Counted from the first letter of the stretch, positions 43,705-53,707 are shown. The stretch: 54,210 bases of DNA from Gammaproteobacteria bacterium (GCA_030429005.1 JAUIDP010000015.1:1-54210), one strand, 5' to 3'. Numbers and translations are program-made. Notes: generated by a model from the letters alone, not told the origin.

Positions 43705-44118
43705 ATGTTTGGCAAAAAGAAAGACCGCAGGCACACCGTTGTTGACACGCTCGTCGGTGCGAACAGCAAGATCCACGGGGACTTGAATTTTGAGGGTGGC
43801 TGCCATATTGATGGAATAGTAGAAGGCAGCGTCAGTGCCGACGAAGACAGCAACTCTGCGCTGAGTATCAGCGAGCAGGGTACTGTCGAAGGCGGCGTGA
43901 CGGTACCTTATGTCGTGTTGCACGGTATCGTTCGCGGTGATGTCTACGCCACGCGGCGGGTCGAACTGGGGCCCACTGCACGGGTCATCGGCAATGTTTA
44001 CTACAACCTGATAGAAATGGCGATTGGAGCAGAAATTAACGGTAAACTGGTACACCAGCCGGAAGGTCAGGTGGCATTGCTCGAACAGACCACGCGAATT
44101 GACGAGTCGGCTGCATAG
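43705..44118 (+). CDS. bactofilin (polymer-forming cytoskeletal protein)
   Basis: A 137-residue beta-helical protein of the bactofilin/CcmA family that polymerises without nucleotides at the inner membrane and scaffolds cell-wall enzymes. The core (residues 18-115) shows repeating short strands: GANSKIHGDLNFEGGCHIDG, VEGSVSADED, GTVEGGVTVPYVVLHGIVRG, VYATRRVELGPTARVIGN. The N-terminal MFGKKK is typical. It lies between DUF6776 and erpA with short gaps, with a good GCAGGAG ribosome site. Confidence 0.93.
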   Translation: MFGKKKDRRHTVVDTLVGANSKIHGDLNFEGGCHIDGIVEGSVSADEDSNSALSISEQGTVEGGVTVPYVVLHGIVRGDVYATRRVELGPTARVIGNVYYNLIEMAIGAEINGKLVHQPEGQVALLEQTTRIDESAA

Positions 44119-44145
44119 GCACTAACGAACCGCACAGATTTTCTT

Positions 44146-44514
44146 ATGAATACGCAAACACCCGTCATAGGCACCACCGCGCCGCCGCCACCGATCGTCT
44201 TTACCGACGCTGCGGCGCACAAGGTCAGCGAGCTGATCCGGGAAGAAGACAACCCGGACCTGAAGTTGCGCGTGTTCATCTCCGGCGGCGGCTGTTCCGG
44301 ATTCCAGTACGGTTTTACCTTCGATGAGAAAATAGAGGATGGCGACAGCCAGGTCGAGAACCAGGGCGTGACACTTGTCATCGACCCGATGAGCGTGCAG
44401 TACCTGATGGGCGCCGAGATTGATTACAAGGAAGACCTGCAGGGCGCGCAATTCATTATTCGTAATCCGAATGCAGCAACTACCTGCGGTTGTGGTTCCT
44501 CCTTTACCGTCTGA
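44146..44514 (+). CDS. erpA: iron-sulfur cluster insertion protein ErpA
   Basis: A 122-residue A-type Fe-S carrier delivering clusters to apoproteins. The three cluster Cys are in [13 protein letters not shown] and the C-terminal [10 protein letters not shown] 20-residue N-terminal extension ([12 protein letters not shown]) precedes the domain. The downstream ppx start overlaps its end by 44 nt. The order DUF6776-bactofilin-erpA is maintained in related gammaproteobacteria. Confidence 0.95.
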   Translation: MNTQTPVIGTTAPPPPIVFTDAAAHKVSELIREEDNPDLKLRVFISGGGCSGFQYGFTFDEKIEDGDSQVENQGVTLVIDPMSVQYLMGAEIDYKEDLQGAQFIIRNPNAATTCGCGSSFTV

Positions 44515-46003
44515 AGCGCCCGCCGAGGTCATCGCGGCCGTCGACCTCGGATCCAACAGTTTTCACATGATCGTCGGCGAACTGCGCCACGGGCAGATCG
44601 TCGTGCTCGATCGCATCCGCGAGAGCGTGCGCCTGGCCGAGGGGTTCTCCGACTCCGGTGAGCTGTCCGCCGAGGCACGCAGCCGGGCACTCGACTGCCT
44701 GTCACGCTTCGGCGAGCGCCTGCGCGACATGCGCGCCGGCAGCGTACGTGCCGCCGGCACCAGTACGTTCCGCCGGGCGCAGGAAAAATCCGGTTTCATG
44801 CGCGAAGCGGAGGCGGCGCTGGGCCACCCCATCGACATTGTCTCCGGGCGCGAAGAGGCGCGCCTCATTTATGCCGGCGTCATCAGCAGCCTGCCGCCGA
44901 ACGACGGTGAGCGCCTGGTCGTGGATATCGGTGGCGGCAGTACCGAGTTGATCCAGGGTCGCGGGCGGCAGCCGACCAGGCTGGAAAGCCTGCACCTGGG
45001 TTGCGTGCGCATGACCGAGCGATTCTTCGGTGCCGGCAGCATCAACAGTGCTGCATTCGACAGTGCGCGCAACGCGGCGCGGCTGGAACTGCGGCCGGTC
45101 AAGGCATTTTTTCGAGGTTCCGGCGATGTCGAAGCGATCGGTGCGTCCGGCACGATTCGTTCGGCGGAACAGGTCGCGACCGCGCTTGGCCTGACTGACA
45201 CACATACGCTGTCGAGCGAGGTTCTCGAAGCGCTGATTGCCCGGGTCCTGGAGTTTGATTCGATCAACCAGCTCAGTTTGCCGGGCCTCTCCGAACGCCG
45301 TGCCCAGGTATGGCCGGGCGGGCTGGCGATCCTGGCGGAACTGCTTGCCGTCCTGCGTATCCAGCGCATGACCGTTGCAGACGGTGCCATGCGCGAAGGA
45401 TTGCTGCATGACCTCATCGGACGCATGCAGCACGATGACGCGCGCGAGCAGACGGTGCAGGCGATGATGGCGCGGTACCAGGTCGACCGGCAGCAGGCCG
45501 AGCGAGTCGCCGAAACGGCAGCCGGGCTACTCGAGCAATGCGCGGCAAGCTGGGGACTCGAGGACCCGCTGTACGCGCAGATTCTCAGGTGGGCCGCATG
45601 CCTGCACGAAATCGGTCTCGATATTGCGCATGACGGCTACCAGCGGCACGGTGCGTACATCGCGGAGAATGCAGATATGCCCGGTTTCCCGCGGGCAGAG
45701 CAAAGACTGCTTGCTTACCTGATCGAAAATCAGCGGCGGTCGTTCACGAGCCGGCTGAAGAGTTCGCTGCCGCGCGGCTGGCGGCGTGCTGCAATGCGGC
45801 TGGCCCTGCTGCTGCGACTCGGCGTGCTGATCAACCGCAGCCGCGGTTCGCTCGGCCTCGAGCGGCTCGAGATCGAAGTTCACGGGGCCAAAATCCAGTT
45901 GCGGTTCGATCCTGACTGGCTTGCGGCAAACCCGCTGACAGTTGCGGACCTGACGCAGGAACAGGAACACCTGGCAAACAGCAAGTACAGCCTGAGCTTC
46001 TGA
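44471..46003 (+). CDS. ppx: exopolyphosphatase Ppx/GppA family
   Basis: A 510-residue exopolyphosphatase that removes terminal phosphate from polyphosphate (GppA-type pppGpp activity also possible). The ASKHA core has [38 protein letters not shown] and the catalytic [11 protein letters not shown]. The C-terminal helical HD-like domain shows [23 protein letters not shown] 44471 overlaps erpA by 44 nt in another frame; a GTG slightly downstream would shorten the overlap. It is convergent with ppk 77 nt away, so synthesis and breakdown of polyphosphate are adjacent. Confidence 0.94.
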   Translation: MQQLPAVVVPPLPSEAPAEVIAAVDLGSNSFHMIVGELRHGQIVVLDRIRESVRLAEGFSDSGELSAEARSRALDCLSRFGERLRDMRAGSVRAAGTSTFRRAQEKSGFMREAEAALGHPIDIVSGREEARLIYAGVISSLPPNDGERLVVDIGGGSTELIQGRGRQPTRLESLHLGCVRMTERFFGAGSINSAAFDSARNAARLELRPVKAFFRGSGDVEAIGASGTIRSAEQVATALGLTDTHTLSSEVLEALIARVLEFDSINQLSLPGLSERRAQVWPGGLAILAELLAVLRIQRMTVADGAMREGLLHDLIGRMQHDDAREQTVQAMMARYQVDRQQAERVAETAAGLLEQCAASWGLEDPLYAQILRWAACLHEIGLDIAHDGYQRHGAYIAENADMPGFPRAEQRLLAYLIENQRRSFTSRLKSSLPRGWRRAAMRLALLLRLGVLINRSRGSLGLERLEIEVHGAKIQLRFDPDWLAANPLTVADLTQEQEHLANSKYSLSF

Positions 46004-46079
46004 TTCCCGAGTGCCGATCCGGGTCCGGACCAGGGCCGTCGCACGGGTCCTGCTCAGCGAATTCCGTCGGGTTTTCGCC

Positions 46080-48155
46080 CTAGGACGGTGCGGCCAGTTG
46101 CCGCAGAAACTCGGCCTGCGCCCTGACCGGTGCTGCCTTGCCAGGCTGCAACCGTTCGTAGCTGCCGTCGCCGTGCAGGACCCATGCCTGGCAGTTGTCG
46201 GCCAGGAACAGCTCGAGGTCGCTCATGATCTGCTTCTTCATCGCCTTCTGGCTGATCTGGAAGCAGGACTCATTGCGATGAAACAGGTTGCGTTCCATCC
46301 AGTCGGCGCTCGAGCAATAGAACTCGCCGTCGCCATTGTTGCCAAAATAGTAGACCCGCGAGTGCTCGAGAAAGCGTCCGACAATCGAACGCACCCGGAT
46401 GTTCTCGGACAGGCCCGGGACACCGGGGCGCAATGTACAGATGCCGCGGATGATCAGGTCGACTTGCACGCCAGCAGCGGAGGCCTCGTACAACGCATCG
46501 ACAATGCCGACTTCATTCAGTGAATTGACCTTGACGATGATCCGGCCATCATCGCCGGAGCGGGCAATCTCGGTTTCCCGCTGAATTTTCCGAATCAATG
46601 CATCGTACAGGCTGAAAGGCGAAGCAAGCATGCGCTTGAGTCCGCGGGCTTCCGTCAGGCTGGTCAGTTGCAGGAACATCTTGTGCACGTCTTCGCCCAG
46701 CCGCTGGCTGCTGCTCAGGTAGCCGTAATCGGTATACACACGCGAAGTGGCGTGATGATAATTGCCGGTACCGAGGTGTACGTAACGCTTCAGCTCGTCG
46801 CCTTCACGGCGCACGACCAGGGCCATCTTGGCGTGGGTCTTGTAACCCACGAGCCCATAGACCACCTGCGCGCCGGCTTCCTGCAGGCGATTGGCGAGTG
46901 AAATGTTCGCCGCTTCGTCAAACCGTGCCATCAATTCGATGATCACGGTAACTTCCTTGCCGGAGCGGGCGGCAGCTACCAGGTGATCGACGATGGGTGA
47001 CCCCGGCCCGGTGCGGTACAGCGTTATCTTGATGGCGAGCACATTCGGGTCTCTCGATGCCGCCTTGATGAAGTCGATGGTCGGTGAGAACGAATGGTAC
47101 GGGTGGTGCAGCAATACGTTCTTTTTTGCCAGCAACTCGAAAATGTTCTCCTTGCTGCGTAACTCCGGCGGACGGCCCTGCGTGAACAGCGGGTAGGACA
47201 GGTCCGGCTGGTCTTCAATGTCACAGATCGTGGCCAGCCGGTTCAGGTTGACGGGCCCTTCGACGAGATACATGTCGTTGCGATCGAGCTGAAAATGGTC
47301 CAGCAGGAATTCCTGCAGGTCCTCCGGGCACTCGTGGCTGACCTCGATGCGTACCGCGGCGCCGTAGCGGCTGGCTTCGAGCTGGCCTTCCAGTGCATGG
47401 ACAAGGTCCTGGACTTCTTCGTCGTCGACATACAGGTTGCTGTTGCGGGTTACGCGGAACTGGTAGCAGCCACTGACGTCCAGGCCGGGGAACAATTCGT
47501 CGATGTGGTCCTTGATGATCGAAGACAGGAAAACATAGTCATGTGCGCCGGGGCTGCTCAATTCTTCCGGCAGCCGGATGATGCGTGGCAGCGATCGGGG
47601 CGCCTGCACCATTCCCCGGTGTCGCATGCGGCCGAAGGCATCCTCGCCGTGCAGGCGAATAATGAAGTTCAGGCTCTTGTTCAGGATCTTCGGAAACGGC
47701 CGGGACGGATCAAAGGTGAGCGGACTGAGTACCGGCACGACCTGCTCGAGAAAATACCGGCGCAGCCAGGTTTTCTGTTCCGCCGTCTGGTCGCCGGGCC
47801 GCAAGAAATTGATGCCGGCCTCGGCGAGTTCGGGCAGCAGTACGTCATTCAGCAACTGGTACTGCTGTTTGACCAGCCCGAGCAATTCCTGGTGCAGCGC
47901 CTCGAGTACGACGCTGGCCGGCAATTTCTCCGGCCCCGGCGCCGGCGCGCCGATCTCGACGTGTTGCTTCAGGGCGGCGACCCGGATTTCGAAAAACTCG
48001 TCGAGATTCGTACACGTAATGCACAGGAATCGCAGCCGCTCGAGCAGCGGAATCGCCTGGTCCAGGGCCTGTGCGAATACGCGCTTGTTGAACTCGAGCT
48101 GGCTCAGTTCGCGATTGATGTACAGGTCTGTAGCGGGGCGGGCTAGCGCTTCCAT
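46080..48155 (-). CDS. ppk1: polyphosphate kinase 1
   Basis: A 691-residue enzyme reversibly making inorganic polyphosphate from ATP. The N domain begins YINRELSQLEFNKRVF; the head domain and two PLD-like C domains follow. The phospho-His region reads GYKTHAKMALVVRREG with KRYVHLGTGNYHHAT, and IIRGICTLRPGVPGLSENI and FYCSSADWMERNLFHR are conserved. ATG 48155 follows GAGAGG. It lies 72 nt after anmK on the same strand. No clear Pho box precedes it. Confidence 0.95.
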   Translation of the reverse strand: MEALARPATDLYINRELSQLEFNKRVFAQALDQAIPLLERLRFLCITCTNLDEFFEIRVAALKQHVEIGAPAPGPEKLPASVVLEALHQELLGLVKQQYQLLNDVLLPELAEAGINFLRPGDQTAEQKTWLRRYFLEQVVPVLSPLTFDPSRPFPKILNKSLNFIIRLHGEDAFGRMRHRGMVQAPRSLPRIIRLPEELSSPGAHDYVFLSSIIKDHIDELFPGLDVSGCYQFRVTRNSNLYVDDEEVQDLVHALEGQLEASRYGAAVRIEVSHECPEDLQEFLLDHFQLDRNDMYLVEGPVNLNRLATICDIEDQPDLSYPLFTQGRPPELRSKENIFELLAKKNVLLHHPYHSFSPTIDFIKAASRDPNVLAIKITLYRTGPGSPIVDHLVAAARSGKEVTVIIELMARFDEAANISLANRLQEAGAQVVYGLVGYKTHAKMALVVRREGDELKRYVHLGTGNYHHATSRVYTDYGYLSSSQRLGEDVHKMFLQLTSLTEARGLKRMLASPFSLYDALIRKIQRETEIARSGDDGRIIVKVNSLNEVGIVDALYEASAAGVQVDLIIRGICTLRPGVPGLSENIRVRSIVGRFLEHSRVYYFGNNGDGEFYCSSADWMERNLFHRNESCFQISQKAMKKQIMSDLELFLADNCQAWVLHGDGSYERLQPGKAAPVRAQAEFLRQLAAPS

Positions 48156-48227
48156 CGGCCTCTCGAAACGTCCGGGCCGGTCAGTATAGCAACGGGCCGG
48201 TTACGAAAATGTTAAGCGCATTCCGCT

Positions 48228-49331
48228 TCAGCCGGGTTGCACGAGTTCGCCCAGGACGACCGCTTCGCTGGCGCCGGTGACCGATGGCAGGTTGCCGGGA
48301 AGGCCTTGCAGGTGGCGCATGGCCAGCCAGGCAAACGCGACCGCTTCGACCCAGTCCGGGTCAAGCCCGGCACTGGCCGTGGAGCCTACCGCGACCCCTG
48401 GCAGCAGTTCCCGAATTGCCTGCACGAGTACCGGGTTGTGCACGCCGCCACCACAGATCAGCAATTCAGACGTTCCAGGTGCATGAGCGGCAATGGCATC
48501 GGCGATCGTCCGGGCGCTAAGCTGGCACAAGGTTGCCTGCACATCCACGGGGCTGATCGCCGCAACCGGGAATCGTTCGATCCACGCCAGGTTGAAGTGT
48601 TCGAAGCCGGTGCTCTTTGGCGGCGCGGCCGCGAAATAGGGCTCGGTGAGAAACTGCTGCAACAGGTCCTGCTGCACGGTCCCCGCGGCGGCCCAGTGAC
48701 CGTCGCGGTCGAAAGACTCGCCTTTTTGCCGGCGTATCCAGGCATCCATCAGCGAGTTGCCGGGGCCGGTGTCAAATCCGATGGTATTGCGGTCGTCGGT
48801 GAGTACCGTGACGTTGGCCACGCCGCCGATATTGAGCACACAGCGGGTCGTCCCGGGTGCGCGAAACAGCCATTCGTGGAAATAAGGGGCGAGCGGAGCG
48901 CCCTGGCCGCCAGCGCTGATGTCCGCGGTGCGAAAATCACAGACGGTTGGCCGGCCGGTACCGTCGGCAATAATTTGCGGGTCACCAATCTGCAGCGAGA
49001 ACGGACGGTCTGCATCGGGCTGGTGGCGCAGCGTCTGGCCGTGGCTGCCGATGGCGGCAACTTCTGCGGCATCGACGCCGCTGCTGGCCAGCAGGGCCAG
49101 GGCCGCATCGCGAAATGCGACACCGGTTTGCCGGTCGAGCTCGGCGAGATTGCCGATCTCTTCGCTCAGCGGTACATCGATTGCGGCCAGCAATTGCCTG
49201 CGCAACGCGGGCGGATACGCGACGCTGGCGGTACCGAGGATCTGCAGTGAAGCAGAACCGAATTCGACCAGCGCCGCATCGATGCCGTCCATGCTGGTAC
49301 CGGACATCAGGCCGACAAAGAGCTTGTTCAT
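48228..49331 (-). CDS. anmK: anhydro-N-acetylmuramic acid kinase
   Basis: A 367-residue cytosolic sugar kinase that hydrolyses and phosphorylates 1,6-anhydroMurNAc to MurNAc-6-P in peptidoglycan recycling. ATP-fold signatures are GLMSGTSMDGIDAALVEF, VLNIGGVANVTVL, GFDTGPGNSLMDAW and LLICGGGVHNPVL. ATG 49331 is chosen; a longer leader from 49364 is arginine-rich and overlaps the upstream gene. It is 13 nt downstream of the M23 peptidase gene. Confidence 0.95.
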   Translation of the reverse strand: MNKLFVGLMSGTSMDGIDAALVEFGSASLQILGTASVAYPPALRRQLLAAIDVPLSEEIGNLAELDRQTGVAFRDAALALLASSGVDAAEVAAIGSHGQTLRHQPDADRPFSLQIGDPQIIADGTGRPTVCDFRTADISAGGQGAPLAPYFHEWLFRAPGTTRCVLNIGGVANVTVLTDDRNTIGFDTGPGNSLMDAWIRRQKGESFDRDGHWAAAGTVQQDLLQQFLTEPYFAAAPPKSTGFEHFNLAWIERFPVAAISPVDVQATLCQLSARTIADAIAAHAPGTSELLICGGGVHNPVLVQAIRELLPGVAVGSTASAGLDPDWVEAVAFAWLAMRHLQGLPGNLPSVTGASEAVVLGELVQPG

Positions 49332-49344
49332 CGGCCGCCGGTGC

Positions 49345-50733
49345 CTATGGCGCCGCAACAGCAATCGAGGCGAGCTGGGTACGCTTGAACTTGTCGAGTT
49401 CTTCCAGGATGGGTGCGGATTCGGCCAGGAATTCCTGCCGGTACTTGTCGGCGATGGGGTCCGCCTGTGGCAGTTCGACGGTGCGCGGATTTCGGTGCAC
49501 GCCGTTCAAACGGTATTCGTAATGCAGGTGGGCGCCGGTCACGAGGCCGGTCGCGCCGACGTAGCCGATGGTTTGTCCCTGTCGAACCCTGGCCCCGTTA
49601 CCTGCCTTGCTGGCGAAGCGCGACATGTGTGCATACAACGTCGTGATGTTGCCGCCGTGCTGCAGTATCACGACATTGCCGTAGCCGCTTTTCTTACCGC
49701 GGAAAATCACCTTGCCGTCGCCGGCTGCCTTGATCGGTGTGCCGTGTGGCGCCGCGTAGTCGACGCCGCGGTGTGGCCGAACGGTCTTCAGTACCGGGTG
49801 ACGCCGGTTCGGGTTGAACGGCGAACTGACACGAAAGTCGACTGGCGAGCGCAGGAAGGCTTTGCGCACGCTGTGGCCGTCGGGTGTGAAATAGTCACTG
49901 TGGCCGGTTTCGTCAACGAAACGGATGGCCCGGTTGGTTCTGCCGTTGTTGTTGAATTCTGCCGCGATGATTTCACCGTCGGTGACGAACTCGCCGTCCT
50001 GCCAGATCTCTTCCCATTGCACGTAGTAGTTGTCGCCGCTGCGGATGTCCAGCACGAAGTCGACGTCCCAGGCAAAGATACCGGCCAGGTTCATGATCAG
50101 CTTGTCCGACAGGCCCGCATCGGCACCACTTTCATACAGTGACGTCTGGATTACGCCATAGGCCATGCGCTTGCGCTTTTCGATCGGGCGCTCGACGATT
50201 GTCGCACTGTAACCGGCGTCGCCGCGCTCGACCAGCAGGGCACTGGTCAGGTCCAGCACGGAATACATGCTGATCAGCTGGCCGTCCGCGTGCGTAATCT
50301 CGAAAATATCGCCGGGCTGTATCCTGCGCAGCTGCGCCCTGGCTTCTTCGAGGCGGGCAATGCTTGACAGGTCGCCGAGGTTCAAATGATGGCTCCGGAA
50401 CAACTTGTCCAGCGTGTCGCCGGATTTGATTTCCAGTGTCAGCGTCTCGTATTCGGGCTCGGGCAGCAGTACCAGCGGTACGTCGCTGACGGGGAATTCA
50501 CTGGCAGCGATTTCTTCCGCGGGGAACGGTTCACCCGGTGCCGCGCTCATGCCTGGTGCCGGCACGCTGGCGACGGATGACTCGTCGGATCTGTCGACGG
50601 TGGAGAGCAGCGCAAGGCCGAGAAGCGGGATGCCGAGACCGACGACGAACCATTGCATCGCCTTTATTTTTTTGGGCGATTTTGCGGCCGTCGGTTTGTA
50701 ATCGTGTAGCAGTTGACTGCTCGAACGACGCAA
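49345..50733 (-). CDS. M23 family murein endopeptidase (MepM-like)
   Basis: A 462-residue periplasmic peptidase with an N-terminal membrane anchor (AMQWFVVGLGIPLLGLALL), a LysM-like/OapA-type region (LEIKSGDTLDKLFRSHHLN near 100), a middle domain, and a C-terminal LytM/M23 domain with zinc ligands in HRGVDYAAPHGTPIK and GAHLHYEYR. Such enzymes cleave peptidoglycan cross-links during growth. It is divergent from tyrS and followed by anmK, the same order as PA0668-PA0666 in Pseudomonas. Confidence 0.94.
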   Translation of the reverse strand: MRRSSSQLLHDYKPTAAKSPKKIKAMQWFVVGLGIPLLGLALLSTVDRSDESSVASVPAPGMSAAPGEPFPAEEIAASEFPVSDVPLVLLPEPEYETLTLEIKSGDTLDKLFRSHHLNLGDLSSIARLEEARAQLRRIQPGDIFEITHADGQLISMYSVLDLTSALLVERGDAGYSATIVERPIEKRKRMAYGVIQTSLYESGADAGLSDKLIMNLAGIFAWDVDFVLDIRSGDNYYVQWEEIWQDGEFVTDGEIIAAEFNNNGRTNRAIRFVDETGHSDYFTPDGHSVRKAFLRSPVDFRVSSPFNPNRRHPVLKTVRPHRGVDYAAPHGTPIKAAGDGKVIFRGKKSGYGNVVILQHGGNITTLYAHMSRFASKAGNGARVRQGQTIGYVGATGLVTGAHLHYEYRLNGVHRNPRTVELPQADPIADKYRQEFLAESAPILEELDKFKRTQLASIAVAAP

Positions 50734-50866
50734 GTCGGCGTCCCCTGGATTATGGATGCGGCTACTCTACCGTGAGGCTTCGTACAGGTCAAAGAAAGGT
50801 GTTATAAGTCATAGTCTTAAAACAATGCTAAAGTTCGGCAGCAAATTCGGGACACAACAGTAATTC

Positions 50867-52066
50867 ATGACTGATTTCGAGCAACAATTGCAGGAACTGG
50901 TCCGCGGCGCGGACGAGGTCTTGCCGGATGGCGGACTCGCTGCAAAACTGAAAAAAGGCAAGCCCCTGGTCGTCAAGACCGGGTTTGATCCGACAGCTCC
51001 GGACCTGCACCTGGGACATACCGTATTGATCAACAAGATGCGGCAATTCCAGGAGTTTGGCCACGAAGTGATCTTCCTCATCGGCGACTTCACCGGCATG
51101 ATTGGCGACCCATCCGGCAAGAACGCGACGCGCCCGCCGCTCACGCCCGAAGAAATCCAGGCGAATGCCCGGACCTACGAGTCGCAGATCTACAAGATCC
51201 TGGACGAGAACTCGACGCGCATCGAATTCAACTCCAACTGGATGGGCAAGATGGATGCGGCAGGGCTGATCAAGCTGTCCTCCCATCACACGGTGGCGCG
51301 AATGCTGGAGCGCGATGACTTCAACAAGCGCTACACCGGCGGCCAGCCGATTTCGATCCACGAATTCCTGTACCCGATCGTGCAGGGTTACGATTCTGTT
51401 GCGTTACGGGCTGACGTGGAACTGGGCGGTACCGACCAGAAGTTCAATCTGCTGGTTGGCCGGCAGCTGCAGCAGGATTTCGGCCAGGAGCCACAGGTCG
51501 TCCTGACGATGCCGTTGCTCGAGGGGCTCGACGGTGTACAGAAGATGTCCAAGTCTCTGGGCAACTATATCGGTATCACCGACGCGCCGGGCGAGATGTT
51601 CGGCAAGATCATGTCGATCTCGGACGACCTGATGTGGCGCTACTTCGAGTTGCTGAGTTTTCGCTCTATCGAGGACATTGCAGGCATCAAAAAGAGCGTC
51701 GAAGACGGACGCAACCCGCGCGATGCCAAGTTCGAACTCGCGGTTGAAATCGTTGCGCGCTTCCACGGCGAGGCGGCGGGCGCTGCCGCGCAGCAGGAGT
51801 TCGTATCCCGCTTCCAGCAGGGAGCCATGCCCGAGGACATCCCCGATGTGACGTTGCAAAGTGACGACGGCCAGCTGGGCATCGCTCACCTGTTAAAAGG
51901 CGCCGGCCTGGTCGCCAGTACGTCCGAGGCCTTCCGCATGATCCAGCAGGGTGCCGTAAAAATCGATGGCGCCCGCGTGGAAGATCGCGGATTGCAAATT
52001 CCGGCCGGAAGCGCAGACGTCTACCAGGTCGGCAAACGCAAGTTTGCCCGCGTGCACCTGAAATAG
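50867..52066 (+). CDS. tyrS: tyrosyl-tRNA synthetase
   Basis: A 399-residue class I synthetase charging tRNA-Tyr. HIGH-type [14 protein letters not shown], the tyrosine pocket [20 protein letters not shown] in [12 protein letters not shown], and a C-terminal S4 domain ([18 protein letters not shown]) are intact. It belongs to the longer TyrS group found in Pseudomonas. Its 5' region (50734-50866) is AT-rich and shared with the divergent M23 gene; no clear promoter pair was resolved there. Confidence 0.96.
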   Translation: MTDFEQQLQELVRGADEVLPDGGLAAKLKKGKPLVVKTGFDPTAPDLHLGHTVLINKMRQFQEFGHEVIFLIGDFTGMIGDPSGKNATRPPLTPEEIQANARTYESQIYKILDENSTRIEFNSNWMGKMDAAGLIKLSSHHTVARMLERDDFNKRYTGGQPISIHEFLYPIVQGYDSVALRADVELGGTDQKFNLLVGRQLQQDFGQEPQVVLTMPLLEGLDGVQKMSKSLGNYIGITDAPGEMFGKIMSISDDLMWRYFELLSFRSIEDIAGIKKSVEDGRNPRDAKFELAVEIVARFHGEAAGAAAQQEFVSRFQQGAMPEDIPDVTLQSDDGQLGIAHLLKGAGLVASTSEAFRMIQQGAVKIDGARVEDRGLQIPAGSADVYQVGKRKFARVHLK

Positions 52067-52103
52067 TGGGAATCTCGCGACAGCAACGGCGTCTAAGCAG
52101 GCC

Positions 52104-53303
52104 ATGAGTATCCGGTTAATGACACACACGGCCTTGGCCACCCTTTTGCTGCTGACGCTGGCGCTGCCTGCGCGGGCTGCCGCTGAAGACTCGTATGCCG
52201 AGGCGGAAAAGCTGGAAATGCACCGTCAGGAAATTTTCCGGACGCAGGCCGAGTTGCTGGTCGAGACGCTGAACCATGGTTCTTTCGAGATGTTCATGGC
52301 TTCGATCGACCGCCAGGATTTTCTCAACCGGATCTACGGATTGCGCCTGATCGACCAGCGGCTGAAACGGGACTTCAACGACAGCATGGAGTTCCAGTTC
52401 GAAGGCCTGGTCAAGGACGGCTTTCGTGCAAGCAACGGCGAGATCCGGGCAACGCTGCTGGGTGTTGAGTCCAGCGGCGACCGTGGCCGCGCACTGGTGC
52501 GCTACGACCTGCCCGACCTGCAATTCAGTTATCACGACTATGAACTGCGGCTCGACGAGAATGACAAGTTCTACGTCGTCGACTGGGTCGACTGGCTCGA
52601 GGGTCAGCGGTTCACCGATGCCATCGGCACCTCGCTGGTCATGGCGGCGCCGAGCGAGGCAGCGGTTCGGAAACTGATCGACATACAGAACGTCAAGGAG
52701 GCCGAGCTGTTTCAATTGCGCGAGCTCCTGAAAGCGGCGCGTGACCGGCAGACCCGGCGCTACTCCGATATTTACGCGCAGCTGGACCCGGTTCTGCGCA
52801 AACAACGAATAGTCGTGTTGCAGAATGTCCTGCTGAGCAGGGCCGTGAACAATCGCCGCTTTCTCCGGGAGGCGCTGGTCGTGATGGCGGAGTACTTCCC
52901 TGAAGAGCCGTTGTTTTCGCTGATGTTGCTCGACTTCTACGTGCCGACGCGCCAGTACGACGAGGCGATTGCCGGTTTGCGCCGGACCTACGACAAGTTC
53001 GGCTTCGACGATGCCGCAATGGAAGCCCGAATATCGGCCATTGAACTGGCGAAAGGCAATGCCGACGATGCCGCGGCCTATGCCGAGCGGGCGCTCTTGT
53101 TCGAGCCGGGCCTCGAGCTTGGCTGGTGGTCGGCCCTGCGCGCACGCGTGGCAACCGGGGATTTCGCCGGCGCCGTCGAGGCGCTGACGCAACTGGAAGA
53201 CCAGCACGGCCACACGCTGCGGGCCGAGCAACTCGCGTCAGACAAGTCTTTTGCGCCGCTGCTGGCTTCGGACGAATTCAGCCGCTGGTCCGAGGCGCGC
53301 TGA
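52104..53303 (+). CDS. exported TPR-like protein of unknown function
   Basis: A 399-residue protein with a signal peptide (LATLLLLTLALPARAAA). Residues 30-180 form an alpha/beta region including LVRYDLPDLQFSYHDYELRL and FYVVDWVDWLEG; residues 190-395 are helical and TPR-like (REALVVMAEYFPEEPLFSLM, YDEAIAGLRRTYDKFGFDDA, AYAERALLFEPGLELGWW). I do not recognise a named family. It stands between tyrS (37 nt upstream) and the rrn promoter, where Pseudomonas has no gene. A soluble periplasmic scaffold or interaction protein is plausible. Confidence 0.85.
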   Translation: MSIRLMTHTALATLLLLTLALPARAAAEDSYAEAEKLEMHRQEIFRTQAELLVETLNHGSFEMFMASIDRQDFLNRIYGLRLIDQRLKRDFNDSMEFQFEGLVKDGFRASNGEIRATLLGVESSGDRGRALVRYDLPDLQFSYHDYELRLDENDKFYVVDWVDWLEGQRFTDAIGTSLVMAAPSEAAVRKLIDIQNVKEAELFQLRELLKAARDRQTRRYSDIYAQLDPVLRKQRIVVLQNVLLSRAVNNRRFLREALVVMAEYFPEEPLFSLMLLDFYVPTRQYDEAIAGLRRTYDKFGFDDAAMEARISAIELAKGNADDAAAYAERALLFEPGLELGWWSALRARVATGDFAGAVEALTQLEDQHGHTLRAEQLASDKSFAPLLASDEFSRWSEAR

Positions 53304-53495
53304 GCTGCGACCCGCCGGTGCGCGGCGATCCGCGGGTTTGCTGAGATCGGCGGTCGAGCGCTGCACCCGGAATCGCACAGCAGCCTGGATCAGGCCCTGA
53401 AAATGTACGACGGCGCGGGTTTCCGGCTCGTTGCGTGCCCCGGGCATTCGGATTACGCCCGCCGGGACACCGGCATGGCTCGCCGCTCGGGTTAG
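53304..53495 (+). pseudogene. possible remnant of a GNAT acetyltransferase C-terminus
   Basis: Directly after the TGA of the TPR-like gene the same frame stays open for 63 codons to a TAG at 53493. The translation contains ALKMYDGAGFRL, like the end of GNAT domains (A-x-x-x-Y-x-x-x-GF), then HSDYARRDTGM. There is no plausible start with a ribosome site. It may be the tail of a decayed acetyltransferase gene or chance openness in GC-rich DNA. Confidence 0.3.
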
Positions 53496-53546
53496 AAGGG
53501 GCTGAAAATCAAGGAAAAACCGCTCCCGCCGGCGACCGGTGCAAGT

Positions 53547-53569
53547 TATTTGCAGAAATGTTGCAAATA
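53547..53569. repeat. inverted repeat abutting the rrn P1 -35
   Basis: TATTTGCA (53547-53554) and TGCAAATA (53562-53569) are perfect reverse complements around a 7-nt spacer, ending 4 bp before the -35. It occupies the UP-element position and may be a protein-binding site controlling rRNA transcription. Confidence 0.6.
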
Positions 53570-53573
53570 GGTG

Positions 53574-53601
53574 TTGACGGGCCGACGATCGTCGCTATAA
53601 T
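53574..53601 (+). promoter_or_regulatory. rrn operon promoter P1
   Basis: TTGACG (53574-53579), 16-bp spacer and consensus TATAAT (53596-53601), followed by a GC-rich discriminator (GCCCGTCC) typical of stringently controlled rRNA promoters. It lies about 260 bp ahead of mature 16S. Confidence 0.88.
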
Positions 53602-53670
53602 GCCCGTCCGCTGCAGGTACGGTGTCCTGCAGCAAACCTCCAATTAGCAGTACAAAACAGGCCCGGGCTG

Positions 53671-53698
53671 TTCAAGCGGCGCGTTAGGCCTGTATAAT
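53671..53698 (+). promoter_or_regulatory. possible rrn promoter P2
   Basis: TATAAT (53693-53698) with a weak TTCAAG (53671-53676) 16 bp upstream, between P1 and the leader antitermination region. Confidence 0.45.
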
Positions 53699-53707
53699 TG
53701 TGGGTTC

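Noticed and set aside
48156-48227. Pho box upstream of ppk
   Set aside because: Looked for because of the phosphate theme; TTAACAT and GTAAC stretches do not form the 7+4+7 repeat.
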